DNA of 64,000 nucleotides, from NCBI GenBank assembly GCA_017607445.1, contig JAEVHH010000004.1, forward strand, positions 2,728,001 through 2,792,000, read 5' to 3'. The notes under the pieces are model-generated. The model worked only from the letters and a program-made list of their open reading frames with translations, was not told where the DNA came from and searched no databases. How positions within the stretch are numbered: position 1 is the stretch's first letter; every line of letters starts with the position of its first letter. Source of the stretch: Histoplasma ohiense (Eukaryota > Ascomycota > Eurotiomycetes > Onygenales > Ajellomycetaceae). This document shows positions 31,078 through 42,644 of the stretch, in pieces. The position numbers and the translations under genes are program-made.

Positions 31078-33718
31078 CACGGCGCAGGGGTCTGTCAACC
31101 ACGTTCTGGTTCACACAGACGCGGAAATTCGATTCGTCTTTTTCTCGTCCCTTTTTCCTACCGTTGTCCTTTGAAATTTCAAAAACGAAGGCGGGAAAAA
31201 AGGGATATAAACTGGGTTCCAATTCAAAGGAAATCCGAAACACTAGGATTTGATATCGGGTTGTTAGGCCAAGTCAAAAGACCCACCCATTCCACACCGA
31301 TATCTGTCAAAGATTATTTTCCCTTCTATACGAGCAATCAAAGAGAATGACAAGGCACAAACAGCGAGTGGCGGAAGTTCGGGGTAGGGATTAGAAAAGG
31401 ATACAATCCTGGAGGCCCATCCGATCTGTTTTGGCCGGTTGGAACGGGAGGATGCCGGGGTTCGTGAACAGAAAAGCCAGTGATCTGTTCGTGGACTCGC
31501 TGGGGAGTTGGAGAAGGAGAGTTGTCAAGATCCTAAGGGGGCTCCGTTGCGGTTGGTTTCTAGACAATTGGCGCAAGAACGGTGACGAGGCCGAGAGCGG
31601 AATTACGCGAGACCGGTATTTGTTATTACCAATACGGTTAACTATCCACGCGCAAAATCCTGTTCACGGAGGGTGACTATTCATAGCCTCGGTTTTTGAT
31701 CGGCACGAACCTCGACCATTATTCCGAGATTGTTCCCGAGTCTTGCTTCTCAAGAAAGTCCTCTGGATTGGACCTTTCACAGCAACTATACCGACGTTGT
31801 GGTAATAGGTAGAGCCAACTGCCTACTTGTCGCGGAACTTGTAATTTATTGGGTGGCTAATGGGATGTGTCCAGTACGATGCCAAGGGCTGGTTTGTCCA
31901 ACTCCCCGCTGGACCTGTGTCTCATACCTCATACGCAAAAGCGTTCTGCGGCGCCGCCTTCGTGCCTGGTACGATTGACTACTGGCCAAGTCTCAAACAC
32001 ACCGTTACTAGTCCTCTGCCCTCATTGGCATTGTGTTCCAATTATTGGGTCCAGGCTTTGGCCGTGCGGCCCGTCTGGGCTGGATGGGTTCAGCTTGGCT
32101 ACGTAAGTATTTTCCTCCATAACTAGTCGACTAATGACATTCATTCATTGCCTAGACACTGCGACTCAAGCGAACTCTGAACCATGAGAGGCAGCTAAAA
32201 GTTACGCGATGACATGCCACCCCTTGCTTTTTGCTTAAACGTCAACTTGCACGGAACATCTCACGTCCAAATATTATTGTCACTGGACAATTCACCAAAC
32301 GGGGAGAGCAGAACGAGCCTATTGTTTAAGAGAATACAATGGATATTTATTCTAGTATTTTTTGCATACAAGTTACTTATCAGTGCTACTTCTACTGTAC
32401 ACCAGGTCCCAATGAGCTTGTGCAAAGATTGGGACTCTTTGTGATCGAAGAATTTGTGTTCTACCCAAAACCAAGGATATGTCCGTTTTGATGAAAACAG
32501 CAAACGTTTATCAAATGGGGCGCGAACATGCCAGATGCCCACTTGCTGCAATTTTCTGGAGCTGATCTCTAGGGAGGAATATGAGTTAACTGTGCCTCGA
32601 AAAAAAAAAAATTTCAGTGGGAAATTCCTAGGTAACAAGGCTTTTTCGAAGTAACATGACGCGTAATCTGCATATTCGGACACTGGCCAGGACCGGAGGA
32701 TACACGCAGTCGAAACCAATGGTTCAATATGACTTCATGGACGAATCGGCTGAGTATTATGAAAATGAGCTACGGAAGTGTCCAAAGTTGGAACCGCGCG
32801 CTCAGCTTGTCTAAACCATAGGGTACAGACTGTAGTGCACCCTGTCCAGCATTATTTCAAGGGCACGTGGTAAATATCTAAAACCCTCCAGTAGACGCGC
32901 GCTTGCCCGGACAGATCTGTAACCCTCCGCCAGACCACTGCTGACAACTTGTTGATCAGGAGAACTTTAATGCAACGACATGTTTTCACTGAAGCTGGCT
33001 CTCGAGAAGTCCCCCAGGGTCGCCGTCGGCTTGCGAACTTTTTTCCTCTTCAAGAACAGCAAAGAAGCTGTCCCAAGCTTTCACCAAACTGTTGTTAACG
33101 TCCTTTTTCTGAGCGTGAACAACTACTTACTGACCCCCCGAGTCCCCTGATTTACGTAATCCTGTCGCCAGAGATCGAAGTTCTGGAGGATCATTCGACT
33201 AATAATTCAGATGAGAACAATGGCCGGAGAATCGCCATCGTTTGTTTATTGTAGATAAAGAGGAAATATGATATTTTTACACAATCAGGAAACTCCAGAA
33301 GGTTATGGCCTGACAGTCCTGTTTTAACAACTTGCATGAGATCGGATCGGATGCGAACGACCGAAGTACGCACACATGTTCCCGGTGGCCACCTCACACT
33401 TGGCCATCTGAGGCACCATTTAAATTTATTTAGGAGTCAGCAATGTTTCGTCACTGAAAGGCAACGGAAATCAAACCCTGGATCAAGACACTGATGCCTC
33501 GAAGGGTACTTGTGCCTGAGGTCTCGGTCAAGGATGACAAATTCCGACCAATAATCATCACTCCATCATCACTCCATGTGAAGATCATGTCTGCAAATAT
33601 CTTCTTATCCCTCTAACAACTTTAAGCTATTGGCCTGCTCAATCTAAGCGAGTGCCCTGGATGCCAGTGCTGATCGAGCGTGTAATCCCCCCACAGCTGA
33701 ATATGCCAAACTGAATAT

Positions 33719-34117
33719 ATGAATAGCAGCCAGTATCCATCCAGCTTACACTTTGATCTATCTCACGAGATGTTGCGATTTGTCACATCAATCGTTTCAT
33801 ATCCAGATGTGCAAATTCCAAACAAGTACACACATCAATTGAATCGGCCACAATATCAACATTGCTGCGTGGGTTTTCTGTCTTTCAAGGAGTCATTGCT
33901 TGCATCCGAGACAACGGAAATATTCAGACATTTCAATTATTATACCACGGGAAAACATAGCTTTGCATATACAGAATCACCGTACGCACTTATAATCATA
34001 TGGTTTCCTCCAGGTGATTTAAAGGAACGTAAAGCGTTAATCGATAATAAGCAATACGTATTAAATTCTGGACCCGGCATGTACTCAATCTTTCTTTTAG
34101 GTTCTCGCCACTGCTGA
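33719..34117 (+). CDS. orphan open reading frame, uncertain
   Basis: An ATG-initiated frame of 132 residues that I do not recognise. It contains a fairly even amino-acid mix (LHFDLSHEMLRFVTSIVSYP, ALIIIWFPPGDLKERKALID) rather than simple sequence. It has no visible partner exon, signal peptide or domain. It may be an orphan gene, a fragment of a decayed gene, or chance. Confidence 0.18.
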   Translation: MNSSQYPSSLHFDLSHEMLRFVTSIVSYPDVQIPNKYTHQLNRPQYQHCCVGFLSFKESLLASETTEIFRHFNYYTTGKHSFAYTESPYALIIIWFPPGDLKERKALIDNKQYVLNSGPGMYSIFLLGSRHC

Positions 34118-34428
34118 TATGCTTAAAGAGCGAGAATAATGCAATCCGCCTAGTGGATAATGTCAGTAAGGTGCTCTTTTGTAAGATGATCCTGTAAGGA
34201 GGACATCGAAGGGATCATGATTGATGTTGACCACTTTCTCAAGAGTTTGACGCATAATGCCTCCCTCATAGCACTTCCCCCGAGGCTCCAAAGTCTGAAG
34301 CAGAGTGTTCTGAGTATACTTGGAGTTTTTGTTGCAAGAAATCTTCCATTTTCCGGCAGCTATGAAATCTTTTTTTGTCAGGGACCTAGGCTGTAGCGGC
34401 GTTTCAGAGTGACAGATTTTAGATACAC

Positions 34429-34602
34429 ATGGCGTCGAATGGGGCGGGTGATGTCGTTATTTTATATCGTGTTGGAAATAACCTAGATGCAGAAGAATTT
34501 CTCAAGAGCCTGAAGGACAAATATGCTGAAAGAGATGATGCCCAGCAGCTTGATGAACAACAAGCATTGCTCAAGCATTGCTCAAGCGGCAAACAAAGAT
34601 AA
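34429..34602 (+). pseudogene. small charged open frame with internal 11-bp duplication
   Basis: An ATG-started frame of 57 residues with a charged helical stretch (LDAEEFLKSLKDKYAERDDA). At about 34560-34581 the 11-mer CAAGCATTGCT is present in two adjacent perfect copies. An 11-bp duplication shifts the frame and leads quickly to a stop. This looks like a damaged gene end, or a very small protein. No family recognised. Confidence 0.25.
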
Positions 34603-35076
34603 AGTGTACACAAACCATGTAAGTCTAATGATATATCGCCTTCCTGGCTGGGTATCCTATTTGCTAACGGAAGGCTTTGTATCATAGCTTATAGAAATAT
34701 GCACGCACGCGTTGGGAAGTCAAGCCAACATCTCGGTGTCATGAGCAAAGACTGTCGCGTTCTTGCTAGCTGAATTTTCAACCTCGGTGTCTAGCTAGGG
34801 TGTGAGAAAGCTAGATTAGCCTTTTGATGAATTGCCGCCTCAATAGAAGACATCTGTCTAGCTGCACAAGTTATGTAGACGTAGTAGGGTTATCTTCGAG
34901 TTCCGCCATGAACGTTATTCTGCGCACCAATGCAGATGACGGTTGGGCGTTGGAGGTAGCGCACGGACCAATATGCTAGCTAAACCCTTTCTGGCGAAAG
35001 TTGAAGTTGATGCAAAACCAAATCCTCCGAAATCCAAGAGGCCTCATCAACTGCAGAGACAAGCCGTCGGGGCAAC

Positions 35077-37711
35077 ATGTCTTTCTTTGGCTTCGACACG
35101 ACTCTGCCGAGGGATCGCCCCTCTGGCCAACAAACGCGGGGTATTTTCGAGAACCCTGACCCCTTCGCACACGTTGCCCATGCCGTTGTCCAAGATGATG
35201 AGGAAGCGTATATCTCCCTGTCCCTTCTTTGTTCCCAGGCAGTGATATGAGTATACTAATTCAGATGTGAAGAATCGATTTCGAAGACACCTACGATGGG
35301 CTAGGTGACCAGTTGGACGAGGACCAAGATGCGTTTAACGATGACACCTTTGGCGGAGGAGCGGATGAGAAGTCCGTGGGGAAGGATTTCGATTTCTACG
35401 GGAAAACCGCCCAAATGTCAAACGTACTTGATGAGGAGCAGATGCTGTATAAACTGAAGCACCCTCCACGTGAATCAAAACCAAAATCTCCAACCCGCAC
35501 TCCCGCCAAACCTACTCGGACTGGTTACGAGCTCTATCAAGACCCTGGCTATATCCCTGAGATTCAGGCGAAGTCAGCCGTTTGGGGGACGGGTGTGGGG
35601 CAAAAATCAAAGACAGAAGATGACACCCAACCTCTCAAGCCTGCCGCACCAGCGAAGAAGATAATGAGTTTGGAAGAAGTCGAGGCGCAAATGAGGGCAC
35701 AAAGCAAGAAGCCACAGGCTACTGAGCAACTCTCCGCTCCTCCACCCCCTCTTCCAACTATTCCTCAATTCCCAGTAGCCGCTGCGCAGGTGGCGGCTCC
35801 GCTTACCATGCCTCTCCATGATAGACCTGCACCGCCGCCTGATGGTATGCTGCCATTGTCGCTTCAGGAATTCCCACCCCTTGACCAAGGGCAATATGCT
35901 CAGCTAGGGAAGGATGCACGTGCAGCACAGGCATTCCAACGCCAACAGTCTTTCCCTCCTATGGAAGCTATGCTACCTCGTCCCGGAATGCCTCCCACAC
36001 CAAACCACCACCAAAATCGGCTGCCGCCAAATCCCGCACCACAGTACCCAATGCGACAAGCTCAGCACCACCACCCCAAACCACAGGCATCCATGGGCCC
36101 TCCTGGCCCATTACCTGCGACATCCGGCATGCCACCTAATATGGTACCTATGACCGAGGAGCAGAGAAAAGCAAATTTGATAGAGGATGCAAAACGTGCA
36201 AAGCGGAATCACAAGATATTCCTTCTTTCCAAAGGAAACGGTTTAATGACTCCACAAGATAAAAATTTCATTACACGTATACAGCTACAACAGCTAGTCG
36301 CCGCAACAGGCAACGTGACAGATCCGGAGAGCGAGGCATCACTCTCTGAGGATTTTTATTATCAAGTTTATAGCCAGATCCGGGGAGCACCAAGACAGCA
36401 TCCTCGTCAACCCCTCGGTTATTTCGCACAAACCTACCTGTTTCAAACCGGAGGACGATCTGCGGGAGGCATGGGAAGGCGACAATTTTATACCGGAGAC
36501 AACCATATGCAACGAATGCAGCAGCAGGTTCAAAGGGCGGTGGAAGCAGCTAAACTGAGACCGAAAAACAAACAGTTGATAATTGAAGGCAGCCTCGGTA
36601 AAATCTCGTTTAGCAACGCCAAAACACCAAAGCCGTTGTTAAACATCAAGCGTCCCGATAGCTCTGATGGCCAGAAAACTTCTAATGTTAAGAAGGGCCA
36701 CCATACTGCACTTAGTGCCAGCGATAGGAAATCAATATTGAACAACATTGAAAATGTATATGGAACTCTAATGCAAATGGAAGACCATGAACGAAATATG
36801 CCTCCTCCTCCCGATGAAAGCGATCTTGAATCAGTCGAAAGGCATATGGAATGGAGACAAAAGATGCAATCCCTCAACCAGAAACTCTGGGCCGATATGA
36901 AAATATTAGAACCGATCGTTCCAGGGTCGTCAACTCCTCATCCTTTCATTGCATTTTTGTCATACCCAAAGGGCAAGAAGGCCATCCCTCGTATTTTCCG
37001 GCAAATAGACCAAGAGCAACGTGTCACCATCCTCACCATGATTATTGTCCATCTCGATTCGTTGGATGTTGTCCAGCGTGCACAACTTCAGTCTGGTGAA
37101 TCTCAGCCACCTCTGCCTGTTCGGGAAGAAGTCGACCTGTTTTCACATGCTGTCATGCCCAGCCTACTTGGCTACGTTAACGAGGCGCCAATTAATATTA
37201 TCACTGGCCTATTGGGTCTTGTCATTGGGCAAACCCACGTTCAAACAGTGGCAAAGACTCGAGTCGGACTTGGGGTTTTGACCATGTTGCTTAGCCGCGC
37301 GGAACTGGTTAAAGAAGCTGGCGGCGTGGAGGACGAGCAATGGAAGCCGTGGACGGAGCTCTATAACACGCTGTTTGACCGACTAGAGCCAGTCTTTGGC
37401 GATATTTTTCCTGGAACTATCAACAGTGGAGATGATATGTACGTGTGGCAGTTCTTAGCTGCTGTAGGTATAGGTGCCAGCCCAGAACAACAGCAACGCT
37501 TGGTTATTGCTGTCAAGTGAGTGATCTTTAGGACGCATTCAATACCTCTTTATTTGGACCCTTTGCTGATTTTGTTTGTCTTTTTAGGGATCGAGTTATG
37601 GAGACTGTCGCTCAAAGCAAAACCCTTCCGGCGGACATGGCCAGCCAACGCCTTGGTAATGTCAATCTCTTCATGCGTGCCATCGGGCTCGACGTTGAAC
37701 TCTTGGGATAA
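35077..37711 (+). CDS. PAT1: PAT1 mRNA-decapping activator
   Basis: PAT1 bridges the Lsm1-7 ring, Dhh1 and the decapping enzyme on deadenylated mRNA in P-bodies. Three exons, join(35077..35207,35273..37516,37588..37711), 832 residues. The N-terminal MSFFGFDTTLPRD is the short helicase-binding (FDF-like) segment typical of Pat1. Next come acidic sequence, then a Pro/Gln-rich region (about 120-320) that promotes granule formation. A conserved middle part starts at MTEEQRKANLIEDAKRAKRN, with LSKGNGLMTPQDKNFITRIQ and EDFYYQVYSQIRG. The C-terminal alpha-helical domain runs from about 480 to the end: GKKAIPRIFRQIDQEQRVTI, FSHAVMPSLLGYVNEAPINI, MRAIGLDVELLG. Intron 1 has a TACTAAT branch site 14 bases before its acceptor. 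Confidence 0.96.
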
Positions 37712-40700
37712 AAGTATAGCCAGCCACATGTATACTTACGGGAGATTTTCGGTCTTTTAGCTATGATGATTTGATCGTCTATATTTTAACCATTGTCAAA
37801 CTATTCCGCGGGCCGGTCCTCAAAATAACATACTCGGCAGAAGCATAACAGTGGAAGTTACGCAAACTTATGACGGATATTGAACAATTTATTGCTAACG
37901 CGAATACATTCATGACGTATTTGAACCACCTTCGTACAATATTCTACTTTCCTTTCCATTCTTTATTCAATGAGGGGATGCAGCTTAGGATGGGAGAGTT
38001 GAAAATGGCTTCCCATCATGTGAAATTTATCCTGTAAATAGTATGTCGCGGCAAAGATACCAACTGCGTCCTATTTTAGTCGTTTCTTTCCTCTTTACTA
38101 GTCCGATTATATGCACTGTTTTCATGGATTCCTCTTCCGTTATCATAGCTAACTTTTATGGCCGCTGAACTATCGTCCATATCATGTGTTGATTTGTCGT
38201 GATTTGTCTGCCCTCCAACAAAAAGAATCCTCGCATCACCCGCAATGCGTTTTGGCTTTATATATTCTTTCATTGTTGTTATTATTATTTATTATCATAA
38301 CTCGAGCACTTCGTTTCCCTCGTCATGTTATTCTACCTTGAGGTTTCTTTCTGTCTTTACTTACTTTCATGACGTTCCGAAATCTAAAAACCATTGTCTC
38401 AGTCTATCCGCAAAAGGAGAGAGGGGTATTTGAATGATGCTGATCAGCTGCCAGAAACTTTTATTTTATTGAGGGATTTAGGTTCTCCTTCTACATCTAG
38501 TGAGAAGGGAGAAGAATTGGTAAAATGGAATACTGCTAGATACATAGTCTGTTCACAGCTTCGCTATTATCCCCGAACACTGCCAACTAGAGTGGCGAAT
38601 ATAAGCAGTGCCATGTATACATAGCTGACTTTCAATTTAAGATTGGTTAGTCAAGGGGACATGTCGATTCCGCGCTGATAAATTATCAGTTGCTCTGTCT
38701 ATAAGAGAGACCTACGGAATATGTAATAGTGAGTATGAGAAAGCCCATGGTAACTCGGAATGATCGAATTTCACAAAAACGAATTGACAAGATTCTGTGT
38801 AATTCTATTGAATTCAGCAAGAGGGGCACATTCAAATGGATAAAATGCTCTGCCAAAATCGTTGTAGGCTGGGTTTGAACAGTAGGAGTGTAACGTGGGG
38901 AAATAAATGTAACGAGGGGAACTTGAAGAGGGAGTGATTGGAATGTCACGAGATGCATGTGAAATCACCGGTTCTGCTAAATGATAAGAAGAATAGGGGT
39001 TGAGAAGCTGAGGTCGCGGGGTGAAATTGGAAGGCGGTGTCTGGTGTGTTATTGAGCGGTTGAGGGTCTTAGAAAATAAAAAAAAAATAAAAAATTAACG
39101 ACCACCAAACCACCAAAACTACCATACCATAACCTATGTCCCAATCATGCAGCAGATACCTCCAAAGGGAAAAAAAAATATAGTAGAGCATTATGGCGAA
39201 GCCAGCCATAGCAGAAGTATACTAAACACTGGCTCCTCATTGAGCACGGATCCGCTGAAACTCCCGCAAACCTACTGTTTAGCGCGGGCTAGCCTCGAAC
39301 CCGCGACCAGGGTCACGGTAGGATGACCACAAGTGGCCACTTAAGGGGGACTATTGGAACCTTGAAGTGCCAGGTACGACTGTGTCAAGTACCCCTCTTA
39401 ACCAGTGCGCCACAGCCCCCTTCCTCGTTGTTTGGTAGGGACTTTTCGAACATATTTAACTCTTTGTATGGAGAGAATGGTGAATGAAGAGGCTAGACTA
39501 TTTGGGAAAGGCCCGCTGTTGCCTGGTCGCCTGGGTGGGTTGGTCGTCCGGTTCGAAAAGTGAGGGGCTGGGTTATTTGGTGGTCGTCTTCACCCTTTTG
39601 CGTGGCGGATTTCAACCAGTTCCTGGCGATATCTGTCACTACGTTGCTTGGGGCTAGGGGCTATGGAGTTATATTGCCTATTACGGAAACCGTACGGATC
39701 GGGTTTTTTCAGCTCTCAGGAGAAATTGAGATCTGACAACCGTGTTTCACAAACCCAAGCAACAGAGGTGGATACGATACTGCTATCGACACCGCGCTGT
39801 AGCCGCGGGGTTATTGTTTTTAATATCGGAGCATTATTAGTAGAAGATACTAAACACTAGTAGATATTGATATATCATTGACTTCCCCTGAAATGGAATA
39901 AGTAGTACGGTATAGGGAATAGCAAGAGAAGAAGCTTTCAAGGCATAGTTCTTGAAATGAAATCATTTGGAAGCAAATAGCGGTTCAACAAGATTGCTAG
40001 ATAGTGATTAAGAAATGACAGCAATCCTGTAGAATCGCGAAAACAAGAGTTTGTAGTTTCTTTCATTAATTCATTCATCAAAAACCTGAAGACGAGAAGC
40101 AAGACGAGCTTTCATTCAACTAAATAAAATCTTAGGGAAGCACAAAAACTAAAAGACATTGTCCATAACAATATGTATGCTGTCTCAGTAGGTTATGCTG
40201 ATAGACTTCCAGTCGTGATATCTCAGCGATGTAAAGAAATCAATGCAAGTTGTTGACATAAAGTTTTCCCTGGCCCAAGCCTCACCTCAAGTCAAAGTAA
40301 CTAGCTTTTTCGGTACTAGTCTCAACTTAAAATAACTTTATTTCGTCCACTTGGAGACGCTGAGTTTTGGAATTTGGGTGAGGAGGAAGTCTGCGCTCTC
40401 CGGGACAATCGCTGGATGTGACGGTGGTTTGTCTGCCGGACCAATTGCCCACTTTCCGTTCCTAGGATCCCATCCGAAAGGACCACCACCGAGATTCCCG
40501 TGCCCGGGTTTTCATACGGCCAGCCATGGACACAAACACTTTCCCCACCAACCGCCCGAAGATTTGGCGATCCAGATGGGAATTTGCCCATCATCCATTG
40601 CTTGCCGTAATGTATTGCAGGAAATATTAATCCGGATTCTAGTTGGTCAAATCGTCTCGTTATATCAAAATAGTTGAACGTTATAAATTTATGTATATCG

Positions 40701-41242
40701 CCAAAGATATTGATTGCCCTACGTAATATCTTAGGTAGTTAGTGAATTAGCCATCGCAAATTGATTGCGTAAATTCCACAAACCAGCTTACTAGGTACCT
40801 ACCTAATTTTCAAGGGCGAGAATTTAGGGAATCATGCCGATATTTCGATTGGAGTACAGCCAAATCCAAGTGCATGGGTGGGAACTTGGGTCAGCCAACG
40901 ACTGCGTTGTGTAAAGGACAATGATGCGAATATGCCCGGGCGGTTTTGGTGGGATCGGCGATCAGCGAGAAACCGGCTTGGAGCTTCACCACGCAACAAC
41001 ATAATTACCCCTCCATGCCCACACAACAACCCTCCCCGACTACGCTATCTGTTTCTATTTCTCTTCGACGACCACAGAAAATCCAATGAGGATTGTATCA
41101 CTTAATGATTATATGTTTGAATCGTATTTTCAACTATCTCCCCGTTTCCTTTAAGCTCCTTCACATTGCAAGGCTACCAAGCGCTACCACCCCGTCAGAT
41201 ACTCCCATATAAATCTTAAGCACTCCCGTCACTGCCCAAATT
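37712..41242. other. 3.5-kb region without a convincing gene
   Basis: PAT1 3' flank, then AT-rich sequence to about 39250 and the tRNA-like structured element (39281-39420). A more GC-rich island at about 40330-40610 is open on both strands (minus 40322-40594, plus 40351-40677) but resembles no family I know. The last 200 bases are the epimerase promoter. Decayed coding sequence is possible in the GC island. Confidence 0.4.
39281..39420 (-). ncRNA. structured tRNA-like element with Pol III A/B-box-like motifs
   Basis: Read on the minus strand, it begins GGGGGCTG, then TGGCGCACTGG (complement of 39402-39412), one mismatch from the Pol III A-box consensus. Near its far end is a B-box-like GGGTTCGAGGC. 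The B-box sits on a hairpin with a 6-bp perfect stem CGCGGG/CCCGCG (39283-39288 with 39300-39305). A second hairpin, GGTAC/GTACC (39373-39377 with 39389-39393), is nested near a TTAAGGGGG/CCCCTCTTAA pairing (39341-39349 with 39392-39401). A 12-bp palindrome AAGTGGCCACTT lies at 39331-39342. The first and last seven bases do not pair like an acceptor stem, so an ordinary tRNA is unlikely. A tRNA pseudogene, a SINE head or another Pol III RNA fits better. Confidence 0.4.
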
Positions 41243-42644
41243 ATGGCTGCTGGCAGTGTTCTTGTTACTGGGTAACCTCCTTCGTCCCCATGAATCTTCC
41301 CTGGTTATTTGTTCCAATTGCTTACCCGAGCGCTGTGAAACCCAGCGGAACCGGTTACATAGGCTCCTTTACTGCCCTGGCCCTACTCGAAGCCGGATAC
41401 AAAGTCGTCATCGCAGATAACTTGTACAATTCCTCCGACGAAGCCATCAATCGCATTGAGTTGATCTGCGGCAGACGCCCAGGCTTTGTCAAGATCGATA
41501 TCACGAATGAGGCGGATCTAGACCGCGCCTTTGAGCAATACCCAGACATCGACAGCGTCATCCACTTTGCGGCACTTAAAGTATGTAAAAGAGAAAATGA
41601 AATATCTAGCTACCGATTGTACCTTTGCGCTTTCTAACCCTTACAATTGGGTATCTTGCTTACGTTTCTGATTTCCGAAATAGGCCGTTGGCGAATCTGG
41701 CGAAAAGCCACTTGACTACTACTACGTCAACGTCTACGGATCGATATGCCTCCTGCGCGCTATGAAACGACACAATGTTACTAACATTGTCTTCTCTAGC
41801 TCTGCCACCGTATATGGTGACGCTACCCGATTTCCTAATATGATACCTATTCCTGAGGAGTGCCCCCTTGGCCCAACCAACCCATACGGAAACACCAAAT
41901 TCGTTGTTGAGACCGCGATTACGGACTTCATCAACGCAGAGCGAAACAATTCAATCAAGGCAGGAAAGTTACAGGAGGCTGAGAAATGGAATGGCGCCCT
42001 GTTGAGATACTTCAACCCCGCAGGAGCACACCCAAGCGGAATCATGGGAGAGGATCCCCAGGGGGTGCCCTATAACTTGCTACCACTCTTGGCACAGGTA
42101 GCCACAGGAAAGAGAGAGAAGCTTCTTGTATATGGGGATGGTTAGTGTCCCCAATATCTGAATTTAACATACTCGCTCCCTTGGGCGGATATACAATTCC
42201 ATTTAGTAACTGCCAGGCTGCCACTAACTGCAACAACTTACAGACTACGCCTCCCATGACGGCACAGCAATCCGCGATTACATCCACATCCTCGACTTGG
42301 CTGCTGGCCATCTCCAAGCCCTCAATTACCTGCGCGCAAACCATCCTGGTGTGCGCGCCTGGAACCTTGGCACTGGCAAGGGAAGTACCGTTTTCCACAT
42401 GATCAAAGCTTTCAGTGCCGCGGTGGGCCGCGATCTCCCTTACGAAGTTGTTGGCCGTCGCGCTGGTGATGTGCTGGACCTCACTGGTAATCCAAGCCGC
42501 GCGAACCGCGAGCTTGGTTGGAAAGCGACTAGAACGCTAGAGGAGGCATGTGAAGATTTGTGGCGATGGACGAAGAATAATCCGGCAGGATATAGGCAGC
42601 AGCCGCCGCAGGATCTGCTGGATAAGTTGAAGGAGGGAAAATAA
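41243..42644 (+). CDS. UDP-glucose 4-epimerase
   Basis: An NAD-dependent SDR-family enzyme interconverting UDP-glucose and UDP-galactose (Leloir pathway; supplies UDP-Gal for galactomannan and galactosaminogalactan). Four exons, join(41243..41271,41346..41580,41684..42140,42244..42644), 373 residues. The Rossmann motif GGTGYIG is assembled across intron 1. Other blocks are ADNLYNSS, VIHFAALKAVGESGEKPLDY, the catalytic SSSATVYG with NPYGNTKF (Y-x3-K), LRYFNPAGAHPSGIMGEDP, RDYIHILDLAAGH and GTGKGSTVFHMI. The length fits a stand-alone epimerase. It lacks the C-terminal mutarotase domain of yeast Gal10. More than one epimerase gene is common in these fungi, so I do not choose between UGE and GAL10-like names. 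Confidence 0.97.

Larger units (their letters stand above)
31078..35076. other. 4-kb region without a convincing gene
   Basis: The left 300 bases are the mannosyltransferase promoter. Beyond that I see only isolated open frames without a recognisable family: 31860-32126, 32261-32719 on the minus strand, 33719-34117 and 34429-34602. Base composition is near that of coding DNA in places (31700-32130), unlike the AT-rich gaps elsewhere. Decayed genes or an unannotated non-coding transcript are possible. The last 150 bases before 35077 form the PAT1 leader. Confidence 0.4.

Noticed and set aside
32261..32719. Open frame of 152 codons on the minus strand
   Set aside because: No ATG-supported conserved content, composition unlike the neighbouring proteins, and no partner exons; treated as chance.
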